A DNA stretch of 64,000 nucleotides, taken from Paragonimus westermani. Lineage: Eukaryota > Platyhelminthes > Trematoda > Plagiorchiida > Troglotrematidae. The translations under genes were made by a program, and so were the position numbers. The stretch lies in contig QNGE01002381.1 of the NCBI GenBank assembly GCA_008508345.1, forward strand, positions 36,103-100,102, read 5' to 3'. The first letter of the stretch is position 1. The number at the start of each line of letters is the position of its first letter. Below are positions 1 to 12,000 of the stretch, one piece after another. The notes beneath the pieces are model-generated. The model saw nothing but the letters and a program-made list of their open reading frames with translations. It had not been told where the DNA came from and did no database searches.

Positions 1-41
1 ACACGACAGCAATTGGAGAGGACACAAATGGGGTTGATCAG
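1..41 (+). CDS. TRPM: TRPM exon 1 in window (pre-S1, 5'-partial)
   Basis: The frame starting at base 3 gives TTAIGEDTNGVDQ and ends in phase 0 at a donor GTTAGT (42). It was chosen because it alone joins in frame to the next exon, which in turn joins in phase to S1. The residues are hydrophilic and not diagnostic alone. The true exon start lies left of the window. Confidence 0.5.
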
Positions 42-3000
42 GTTAGTCTGATAGTTAAGCTTTTTTGTGATACTACTGTTTTATGTTCATCTAAGCCGTA
101 TGATATACATCCGAGTACAGTCATGAGTAAGTCCTTGTGAGAACGTTGTGAGCAAAAGTAGAATGGACAATCATGTCTTATGATTGCCAGAAATCAGTCA
201 TACAAAAAGGTTCACCGCACTTGCTTACTTGTTCAGTCCACAGGAGATGACGGAAATATGCCTGCCAATGTGGCTCGAAAGAGTATTCGCGAACAGGCTT
301 CACATCTTCGATATTCACTGAGTGTTACTCAAAAAGAAAAGCAACCATCGAAGTAAGTAGGTTAATCACAGTATTTCTTCGATTGATAATTGCAATTTTT
401 ATGCTTTTAATTGCATGCAGATCTCTGAACAAAATTCCGAACGTGATTAAATCTGCTGGTAGAGTCAAAAATCGAGTTGAGCTTGCTCGTCAATATAAAC
501 CTCATAAAAAGCTAACACAACCATGCTATATTCAAATATCTTCCTTATTTACAAACAGCACTTAACAAACAGCACTTAACGCAACAAAAGGGCAAGTGTT
601 GTTAGAAAACTGTGGGTTAAAGTTTATTTTACTGATATGAGTAGTAAGGGAAATACAAGCACAAAATACTGCAAATTCCAAGCAGGCTGTTTTAATATTT
701 TTCAATAGCAATGCAGTCATCAGGCAACATTTCTAGTGGTTTGTTTATAAACTAAGTCTCACCTTACTAGGTTCCAAGTGACTAGCGTTCCATTTCGTAT
801 TTACTCTGCCTACGTCATGACACAAAAGTGTGGACCAACCGATTTCGAAAGGGGAGAGTTTTCGTGTAACGGCGGACGCAACCATGCATAGTAGGAATTG
901 ACTAAGGAATCCGAAGATTCATAACGGCTATTACTTGCTATCCAAAACGGTCAAAGGACATCGTGTTTATTGTCGAAAGCAGGAACGAGTTGTCTTGCCA
1001 AAGCGTGTATTGTACATTTGCAATCTGTGCCAGTTAGGCAGTGTAAACCAACCTGTCCACACCTGTGTACCAGTTCACACATTCTGTCTTCGTTTGGTCA
1101 GAGAACTACAGAACTCAGCTAGTATTCAGTGACTCAGTCAGCAGGTCGGTTGGATAACCACTAACCACATCGAATACTATTAACAACCGTCGTAGCTCCC
1201 CGAATTTTCTGTTGGCTATCAGAACAGGTCTCATGGTTTGCACACTTTGTCTTAAAAAATTCTGTCTTATTTATCACCTTTGTAGCGTTAGTTCAGAGTC
1301 ATGCGGTTTTATATTGAGCCAACCTATACCATGGACCTGAAACCAACTGTACCAGCCAGTAAACTGTGTGCTGTGAATAAACACTAGAAGGCCAAGAAGT
1401 CATCCTTCATCAGGCGCTTGTAGGGAAAAATGGATATCATGGCTTGTTGACCTCAACCTTTACACAACAAGCAAGTTTGCACTGTATTGTATATCTTTAC
1501 TACTGCGTACGCTCGCCAGCGAAAAGTCTACTCACTCATAATAAACAATCAGATCGTTGTTCCAAACGCTGAAAAGAGTAGACTTAGGTTGTTAGATTAA
1601 CATTCATTCATGTAGTATATGCAATCTAAAAGTGAATTTGAGTTCACTACGATAAATATTAAGTAAGCACAATCTTCGATCTTGTAATCGAAGTTTTCTT
1701 GGGTCCGATCGGCTCGCCTTAAAAGTCTTAAGCACTGACAGTTTATGATTTAAGAGATTTCACGGAGTTAATTAGAGTATCAATTCAATGCTGATTTTTG
1801 CCATTGGTGGTCCACTAGCAATAACTTGCATGAACTTATACGAAGATTAGTTATTGATTCAGTCATGTATTTTATTCCAATAAGAGTAGGACCTATCAAA
1901 CCATTTGAAACATATAGCTCGATTTTCCTTGGTTAAATACTGGTCGAGTTTGTTGAGAATGCCAGTCCCACTAGGACCCCGACTTTACCAGATAAGTGGA
2001 TAAAATCCAATAGAGAGCCACGTAAAGCAAAGTAATTGAACAATACACGGTCTTCAATGAAGCCAAAGGCATGGAAAAAATTCACCAGCTTAAACAACGC
2101 TTGTGAGTATGTTTGTGTGTCCAGACTAACTGGTTGCTGGGGTAGATGTTGTGTGAGGGTCTTGAAACTATCAAAATCTGTACAGATATAGCGACAAATG
2201 ATAAGGAAACAGTATTACAAAATGTACACAGAGACAGAAAAATTTCTGGCGAATTTACTGTGGGCAACAATGAACACTGATCACCACGTCAAAAGAAGAT
2301 CCACATGAAGACCTTAGAAGTATACTTCTCATTATTGGTTTCCTGATGTTCCTGATTTTTCCTGATTGTTCGAAGCTCTACCGTTGGTAGCCAGGTGAAA
2401 AGAGCAATATACGCCTCTTGGATGCAACTCAAGGAATTCTCGCTGCTGCGTTTATACCTCGGTGCAGTATGCCACAATATTTGGACAGCCAGATGTATGA
2501 AAGTTCGTTGTCAGTGATGTGTTCTACGCTCAGGTGTTCATTAAACAATGCAGCCAAACTGAAAGCTCTGGTGTGTCTCTAGAGTTCAGACAAACTGAAG
2601 CATGACTGTTATACAAAAACAACTAGGATCCTGTTTACCCAATAACTTGAAGATTTTTCACTCAAGCATATACCAAGGCAACCGAAAATAGGTGTAGTAA
2701 TTACCAGTAACAATGCAACAGTACAAAACAGCTGGAGATTGGTTGTGTGCAAGACACCACTGTTATGGAGTTCATTTTTCAGTCCAATCGAAGAAGTGTC
2801 TGACAAACTTAAACAAATAGGTTCCGTTTGAAATAACTCTATGGCTCACAAAAACTCGGTTCTCCGATAACCTGGTTGTCGTACCACCAATTTCTGGTGA
2901 TCTGGCTAGCACAGGTTAGTGGTGCCAAACCCTCTCAATCTCTGTGTGTACCAACTTTTCATGAAATCACTGTGGTGAACTGTGCTATCAACTAGGGATA

Positions 3001-6000
3001 CACAATGATGTTCACCGAGTCGAAAATACAGTAAGAAGCATGTATAGTCAATACATTTCACTTCTTTCCTCACTACCTTCTTGTGTTTGACTCGATTGAA
3101 TTAATGTGTATTCAGTGAAACCTGACCGGAATACAGGCAAAGTTTGGTGACTGTTGCAACTACCTGCTTGGAACAGGATGTAGGTTATTACACAATTTAG
3201 CTAAAGTGAGTACACTCTGGTTGGCCATCGCAATTGACTTTTGGCACGTAGAACAGAATTGTCGAGAATGCATCGACTTTTATACAAGAACAAAGCTGAA
3301 AAGTAGGTGAACAGTATGCAAAGTTTGGTATTTGCGGTAAATGGTTTATTAGGGGGCGCAAAGTAAGCAAAGTACCACAGAGACCGATGGAAAGTGTATA
3401 ATCCCAGTAAGTTTGACTGGCCTAGTCGAGGCTTTGACAACTCAAACATATTCAGGTTGCAGTCAGCCGAGGCATGATGTATAGCTATAAACGTCCTTGG
3501 AATAAACTCAAAGGACTGAATTTTATTCCACTCAGTAAAGTCCGGTTTATTTCCATATGGTCCAGAATTTACTGCCTACCTGATTTCATAGCTTTGGAAA
3601 AGCAAACCACATTCTTCCGGTAAAAGATTTGAACAGAGAAGTGAGGATCATTTTTTCGCACAACATATCCCTCGAGCACATTTAGCTACATCTTGTCAGA
3701 TACACATTGCAATATGTGGGTTTATATAGCAAACTTTAGTGGAAATCGTAAAGGAAAACAACAAAACAGAGGGCTGGTTTTCGTTTGTATATTGCTATTT
3801 CCCTTGCAGATCAGAGAAGCTTTCGACCTGTTTTTATATAACGTATCCAAAAAATCTTTATCTTCAGTTGTGGTTGGCAAGCTAACAAATTTTGAACGAT
3901 CGATGACGTTGGTTCTTCGTCTTGTCACATTCTGATCAGGTAAAGACAGTAAGGTATCCACGAACGTTTTGAATGTCCAACTGGTAGGTGTTCGTTGAGG
4001 CGATTGTGTAATTGCTGTTCCATTCCACCTACCGGAATTCACTGGAAAATTCATATATGATGTAAGATTTGGAATTAAGCGGTAAAGTTGTTCATTGCTG
4101 CGGGGTTAGGATTTCGGCTGTGATGAACACCGCGACCAGTGGAGCTGCGTGGAATGTGCCTCTCATAGCCATCGCAAGACGTCATCACTATTGTTGAACA
4201 AACGGAGGTAGATATAAGGCTTGGGAGGTGTTGAAGCTATCGCAGAAACCTGCATTTGGTTGTTGAATTTCTGCACAAATGCCTATCGATAGCAATTTTT
4301 TTAGCATGTTTCTCAACAGCAACATCTCCTTGGTCAATGTTTCTATCGAACGGATTTGTTTTGAGTGATAAAACGAAGTTCTTACTAAACCACTCATGTA
4401 CTAGATCGGCAGGAAACGGTGGTATTTCAAATTTTACCCTGTCCAAGAGTGTTTCTGACCAAAGGACCACAGTACGGAGCTTCTGTTCCGACCAGATGGC
4501 CTTGGTAACTGATACGCATAGATGTGTATGCCTGTGCGTGTGGCCGTTGATATTGTTGTGTGGTTTCACAATGTCCACTGAACCTTGTTTTGTAAACCCG
4601 CAGATTGCAGTGCGTACCTGAGGAAGTGTAGCGAAATGTACTCGAGAGACATATTGTACAAAAAAATGTTTCTGGTCTCTCTGTATACGTTTGATAAAGG
4701 TAAAAAGCCATCCTTAACCTCGAATCTTCACACCAAATGAGAATCTATGCATTACAAATTCCGCCTTAAGAAATTCCGCCCGTTTAAAAGTAACCATTTT
4801 CTTTCGTAGTTTGACATGCGTATTTGTTGAGATCGTAAACTTTTTTGCTTGCTTTCACTTTGTTTTTGTTTTAGGTTGAAAAAACATTTTACTCGTATTC
4901 AGGAATTTTATCAAGCTCCAATTACCAGATTTATCTACAACACGGTAAATCCTTGTTTAGCATAATTGATCATTTGCTTGCAGATATTCTATCAGCTATT
5001 CCTTGCCGTTTTCAGTCAAACTCTGCTTAAAAATCTGACTTTGAGCTTCTCCTACAATGAGCTGTTTCTCGTCTTGATGGTTGTCTCGTTTCTATGTGAA
5101 GAACTGAAGCAGGTAAGTGGATTTACATGTACGTGAATATAGCACACATTAGATGTATCCTGTCGACATCAACAGTGTTTACGGTCTTGTCTGCAAGTGA
5201 CCTACCTTTTATCACAGGTTATTGTCGCACAAATTTTACCTTACGGTATTCATGCAGAAATCACCCATTCCGCCCACTCAATATGACGAAATCGTTAAAA
5301 ACAGTTTTGGTGACCGTTAATCTATTAACCTGATAAACCGGACCAAAATATCTCCTCCTCGAGTGCGGTAGTCACCCCAACTGCGTTTATTTTTTAATAT
5401 GGTGGTGTTTTCAAGCACTTCCTGGTTGTCTCATGGTTGGGAACAGTGGTGGTGTTGTTTGTAGCTCGGGTTGATGGTTTTGGTATTCATATGTTCGCCG
5501 GGCTTGGCATTTAGGTTGCAAGAGAAGCTGCATTCGAACCCTGTTTAAACGAGCTGAAACACACTGCAGCATCGCAGAGCTCCGGAGAAAAGAAGAAAAC
5601 TATCTATACCGACTATCTTTTCGCAACGGACACACGCGAAACTTCATCATACGGAGTCTACTACAAAAAACAGAAAGCTCAACTCTAATGACCCACCAAC
5701 AAAACGAATTGCACTACTGTACATCAAAACCCTATCAGAAATTACCGCCAGACTACTGAGAACACATGGTATCACGCTAGCACACAAGCCAACAGCAACA
5801 TTATGAAAGATACTATCAAAACCAAAAGAACAATCCAAACCCGCTGACAGAAGAAATGTCATCTACAAAATCCAATGCAATGACTGCAGACAACACTACG
5901 TCGGCCAAACCGGACGGAAATTATCAACACGAATACATGAACACGAACTGGCCATCAAGAGACACGATCAATTTTCCCTGATCTCCGTCCACGAGGATGA

Positions 6001-9000
6001 AACTGGACACACCTTCAACTTGAACACCGCAGAAATCCTTACCCAGGCCAATACCAAACATGCAAGAGAATTTCTCGAAGCTTGGTATTCATCAACCGGT
6101 TCAATAAACAAACACATCGAGCTAGACAAAATCTACGAGCCAATGCGAATCAAGGATTTGAGGAGACGTGAACGCCATCGAGCCCAACTACCGGTAAACC
6201 CAAACAGAGCAACTTGAACTGATAAGACAAAAAGTCAACCAATGGTGGGTCGGACCAGAGGTCAAATACGACGGAAAGCGACCAACCAGAATCCAGGCTA
6301 GTAGGTCAACTGACTCTCCTATATAAGAGCAGGCATCGATCAATCTTCACATTTAAAATATACGCTGAAACACTTACGCACTGATGATGTCACCTCGCCT
6401 GGTGATGAAACGTTTGCAACCTAAATGCCAAGCTCGGCGAACATATGAATACCAAAACTTTCTGGGTGATCCAAAACCGTGTCTGAAGCAACACTGAGGT
6501 GTCAAATAGAGTGACTTTTATCATTCTGAAATCAAATTGGCTGCAAAAACACCAAACATTACGCCTAAATCTTGACGCCCAACTTTCAAGAAACTGTAGC
6601 TTTGAAAACCGGTTGCATGCATACTTCTAAACTGTACTACAATTTAACCGTAGCGATCACCGAGGGCTGATAACTGCCACTAAGCTGAGTTCGGAGGTAA
6701 ACATGACTTGTCGGTTCGAATACTTTATCTCGAATTTAGACTGTAAAACGATCAGTAGCTTGTAGTATGCATCAGATATTATCTGGCCCAAATTATTCAA
6801 AGATCAGAACACCCAAGGCCGCCTGCCTTTGACAGGCTACATTTTAATTTCCCTGTGCCTAACTATGTGGTGGTTGAATCCAGTTCAATATTCTCACAAT
6901 TTTCATGTTTTGTTTTCAAACAGCTATAATCAAACGTTTATTTTGTCTGTAGGCTTTCGGATCCGATTCCAGTTTCAGCGAGTACATAAGCGACGGATGG
7001 AATCAGTTAGACTGTTTGGCCATAGGACTGTTTAGCATCGGCTTTGCGTTACGCATTCAAGCCTATGGACATATACAACAGATTGGTGAAAAAGCTTTGC
7101 TCACAGTACAATTGGGAGTGGACGGGAATCAAACCGACCCGACGGTGATGCCGCTTTACCACGTTGCAGGGAACTTCACGCAATTCGTCCATGATATCTA
7201 TTGGGCAAATGCACTTGAGACAGAGAATCAGAGCGCGAAATCCACCGCAATGGTGTACAATGTGACTGCAAATGATAACACAAGTCAGTGCGATAGAAAT
7301 TGTGCGGGAACAACACTGATTACAAATTTGACAAGGAATGAGTATTCCACATGGACCGTGGACTCACCGTACTATATACTGACCGACGAGCTTTTCACTA
7401 TTGCCAGAATCTTCTATGCGATGAGTCTTTTCGCGTTTTTCGTGAGACTGATGTATATCTTCAGCTTCAGTATGGTCTTGGGCCCGAAGTTAGTCATGAT
7501 CAATCGGATGGTAAGACAGAGATCGTTGATTCTGCTACATTTTTTATTCATTCTAAGTGATGTTTTAATAGGGCAAGTGTGAAATCAGCTTAACAGTGAA
7601 TCGGGGTAGTGACCATCGCCTACCTGGTCACGCATTATTTATAATTATCGCCGAGTGATATTAACCACTTTGATTGAATAGCACTCGGTATATTTGCGGG
7701 AAATCCGGATTACGAATTCATCACAACGTATGTCCAATACATCAGTTATCAGTCCAGGTAAACTGCAGCATTCTTTCAAAAGTGTCTCGAAATCAATAGG
7801 CAAAATCGTCGTCACGTGGTTTGCTTCATCAGGTGTCCTCTATATCACCCTTAGGGTAAGCAAGCAGAATCGAGCAGACCGATGACACCAACCTGCTGTT
7901 AAAGTCTAACTTCGTCCCAAGCTCTCGTTTGTTTTGTTGACTAACTGACTAAGTAAGAAATATATATGCGGTTCATACTTCACTATAGTGCTATAGCGTG
8001 CTCACTAAAGCTCACCTAATTTCGTGATCGTCTTCGATAATGCAAGACGAAGGCAAATGTGTGTGGAATTCTATGCGTCTAATGTTTTTGACGAACAGTA
8101 TATGTATCATCACTGATTCTTGGCGAGTGGGATTCTCACTACGATAGTCTCCTGGTCTTTAGTTATGAAGAAAATATTAAACCAGTTGTGCAAATTAGTG
8201 CAAATTCACGTAATACTGGTCGTCTACGAGCAGTTAGACAGAATGGAGGACGAAATTTCAAAATCTTGCATGCACCTTGTGGAAACAGAAGAGGAGGAGG
8301 AACTCCAAAGGAAAAGATATTATAGCAGACCTTCAAACGAAGAAGTATCAAGTGGCAAGCTGGGACGCGAGCGTTACATTTTAACGTCAAGTTTCTTAGG
8401 AGCTTCAGCATTCAGGTCTGAGGCAAAAAACATTGCAGACAGAACAAAACCACATCTAAACTGGTCAGAATGTGCGCAGCTGGTATGTTTGAGTCTCGCC
8501 ACTTGATATAATTCGCCTGGGTTCCTGGGTTCAGCCCGAAAAGAAAGGACATAAGCTTGTATTCAGAATTCGCCTAACAGACAAATGACATATAAACATG
8601 CCTATACGTTAATGACTAAGAAAGCGTCATGCAAACTTTGGGCAGAAAGTAATAGACAACCTGTTCATGGGAATGTTGATGATTAGGTAATTCCGTGGTC
8701 ATCAGTTTTCCCATAAATATAGTTCACAGATTGAATTCCAAAGTACGACTTAAAATCGGTTCGCAAACTTTCTCTTGAATATGGCTATTTATCACAGATT
8801 TCCCTCTTGAGCACTGACACAGTAAGCAGCCAGTTGTTTTTACGTGATAACCAATTTCTCTACTAACATGCTATTCAATTCGTAACCTTTCAGGTGGTTC
8901 ATGATCTACTCCCATTTCTATCCATACTCCTGGTCTGTCAGCTGGGTTACGGGATTGCGTTCCAATCGATATCTTTTGCCAACGGGTTTTTTACAGATTA

Positions 9001-12000
9001 CGAACAACACAAAATGAGTGAGTTCCAGATTTGTTTGCTGTCCCCACAAACCGACTCCGACTGATAAACTTAGCTCACACGTACACACGTTAGAGAAATA
9101 TTTATGGATGCTCCGAACTTGAGTTGAGTGCACTCATAACATTTTCGACATCCACGTCATTCTTATGAGCATATATGTACATTAACCTGCCACTTAGTTC
9201 TCTTTTCCACTTTATAGCTATCAACTCTACATTAACTCGCAAATCTGGTCTCAAGAGCCTGTATGATGTGGTGACTAGATCCTATTTCCAAATGCTTGGA
9301 GAGTTTCGAGTGGACGAGTTGGAAGGAGAGAGTAAGTGACAGAATAGAAGTGTACACTTCATCAGTGCGAGATATACGATGTGTGATTGAATAAGGTAGC
9401 CTATAAGGTAATACAAAATTATTTCTTCGAGTTGACATCTTGCTGCCAAACAACAAATAAAAATCATATTACAGTACTGCTCATACTGGGTTGTGTTGCG
9501 AGAAATGTGGCTCCATATCTTGTTTTCGCGTAATTTTCCAGAACATTCTTAGGCTTTTTTCAATCGGTGCACTTCTGTGTCTCACATCTATAAACTTACG
9601 TCTGACTGATTCGTCTGATATACACATTTGTTCTGTCAATAAGATCCATTTAGTGAGTGTTTGATCATAGCACACAATGCGAATTCGTGTTGGCGTTTTT
9701 TACCGTTGCGTTCACCCATATTGGTTATGTTTCTACAGTTCTGTTTGCTAATCCTGTTGTTAGAAAGTATAAACTCATAAACAGTTTTTCTGTCATGCTA
9801 GCAATTTACCTAGCTATGTTTAACAGAATTCCTTTGAACACGTTTGTACATACAGTTAATTTATAATGGACACTCAAACAATAACCATGAGTAGATCGGC
9901 TGCAGACCTTTTCTGTTTACAAAATATAGGACCGTAATGAGCCCCAGTACTGAAAAATCTCATTTTTATGAAGTAGAAGCGAGTCGTAAATTGTCGTCAG
10001 CACGATGTATCGAATAGAAAGATGTTTTTTCTATCTGCAACAATAGCTTCAAATTCTGTTATGATTGTGACTCAGAGAATGAGGATGCTTCATGAAACTA
10101 CTTTGTATAAAATGTACGTTTTTGACTGTATCAAATTTTCAAATGTATACTCAAACGAGGCAAAACTTTCTTTGACCCTGAAACCACTACAGTCGCTTGT
10201 TAGAGTGGTATTCAGTGCTGTCCTGATATAATCGAAACAAACGAGCATTCAACTTTCTAACGTAGCAAAATAATTTCAAGCGCTCGTAACATTTCGAATG
10301 AACTAATCAGGGTAACAGATGGGGTAACTAGCAACCTGCTGATTTCTTACTTGTATTCACGAAAAACTAGCATAATACACCTATCAATAACGGGTCTCAC
10401 GGACTGAAGAATGTTCCTGTCTTATTTCAAATTTCCGATATTATTAATTGCCGTAGAAAACAGAGGCTATGTACAACAGTCTACTGAAAAGTACGCCTAA
10501 CCCATGCACAAATATTCTGTGCTGTGCAAATTTATAAAACACCGGTCTGAAACACTCACACACAGTAGTTAGGGGATAAAGTCATACTCAACTGAGCAAA
10601 TAATAACTCTTTCATATGAGCTTCCCTTTAAAACACTGGGAACACCAGAAGTTTGAACTAATGTTGCCCGCAGGTCATGTGGCTCGTTTCATGCTGTAAC
10701 GTCAGCGAGTTACGTCGAGGATGATGACATTAGGTAAGTAAGCAAAACTTTCGAATCGGTTGTCGTGGTTGGTAGGTGCTACCATATATTAAGGTCGACA
10801 GAACATGGAAAACTGTCCCAACTTATTCGACTGGCATGAATACGAATATGAAGATGATGTCGTTTTTAATGTACTTTTTCAATAAAAGCAATGTCCATGA
10901 TGTATTACGAGTAAAGATTTGAACATAATGAAGACGCATTAACGGGTTAGAGACTACTAGCAAGCATCCCGGGTGGAACATGCCTAAAAATCTTTTTAAA
11001 AAACAATTTAAACACTGAAACAGTAGCTCAGAGACACTACGATGGTTCATGGCTGGTGGCACTCTGGTTTTCTTTCAACAGTTCGGTACTAGATGATAAA
11101 CCAGTGGCCACAGATGTGGTGATTTTCCTCTGTTTGTGTTAGATGGCTGATGGTTGTCTGGATCCAAGCGGTGCATAATATCCAGGTTCACGTTTCATTT
11201 TATTTTCTGCTATACCGCCCAAAATACGCCAAACTTTTGTGTAATCCGTGTAGAAAGGTAGCATCACATAGAATTAGCATAATTGGTTTCCGTATGGCAC
11301 TCTGTGGCACCATGCTATCCATACAGTATCTGTCAAGTCGAACAGCGTGTATCTGACTATTTCTGATTGAGTAATTTGCAATATGGTATGACTAAGGAAC
11401 AGGGCACACGAAACTGTCTTTGATCTCATTTCCAGGTTCTGCATGTCGCGACAAGAACCTATGTCCGCAAACTTCGGCCCGTCGTCTGACTGTCGTTATG
11501 CTGAGTGCGTTTATACTGTTAACACAGGTATTAATGTTCAACTTGCTCGTGGCAACATTCACGTAAGTTTGCTTGTTTGCACAGTAGTTTACGGAAGCTG
11601 TCTAATGCTACCCATATGTACAAATAAGGTTAGGAAATGTCATTTAATCAGCTCTTATAACCAATAAAAGACGGTAAGAACGGTATCATAGATAGGGAGC
11701 ACTTATCGACGCGAGTTCGACTGTAACTCTCTTGATGAAAACTATTCTAATTCGTGCAAACGTAAGATGTAACAACCTACCCTTGAAGTTGGTCGGTCGT
11801 CAGTTTATTAGACAGTCTACCAACATCTGAACAGGGATGGCCTAAACCTATTGATTTATGGGGTTGAGATGTGCAAGGTATATTTATATTTCCACACACA
11901 ATTACAGAATCAGGTACTACCTGCTAATGCGGGCTGCCTACGGTTTTCATAAGGCGTCTAAACAAAAATAAATGCAATAAAATCTTCAATTTTTTATCTT

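Larger units (their letters stand above)
5426..6470 (+). mobile_element. Penelope-like element fragment, family 1 (RT end, GIY-YIG domain, terminal repeat)
   Basis: The coding part runs about 5530-6216. It begins with the post-RT connector TLFKRAETHCSIAELRRKEE, then passes, after a frame change near 5700, through LYIKTLSEITARLLRTHGIT. After an in-frame TGA (~5801) it enters a GIY-YIG endonuclease domain (NVIYKIQCNDC...YVGQTGRKLSTRIHEHE) and stops at TGA 6214-6216. GIY-YIG after an RT is the hallmark of Penelope-like elements. The 3' part (6220-6465) is the terminal-repeat region with a TATATAAGAGC box. The left end (about 5426-5525) is an inverted piece of that same terminal repeat. The copy is 5'-truncated and dead (frameshift plus stop). 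It sits in the TRPM S2-S3 intron. Confidence 0.85.

Noticed and set aside
243..352. Alternative acceptor after tccacag for exon 2
   Set aside because: In the phase required by the first exon it runs into TGA; the upstream acceptor stays open and joins S1.
8120..8506. 128-residue plus frame as an extra TRPM exon
   Set aside because: S4-S5 linker (ending 7510) and S5 (starting 8894) join in phase and match the family without it.
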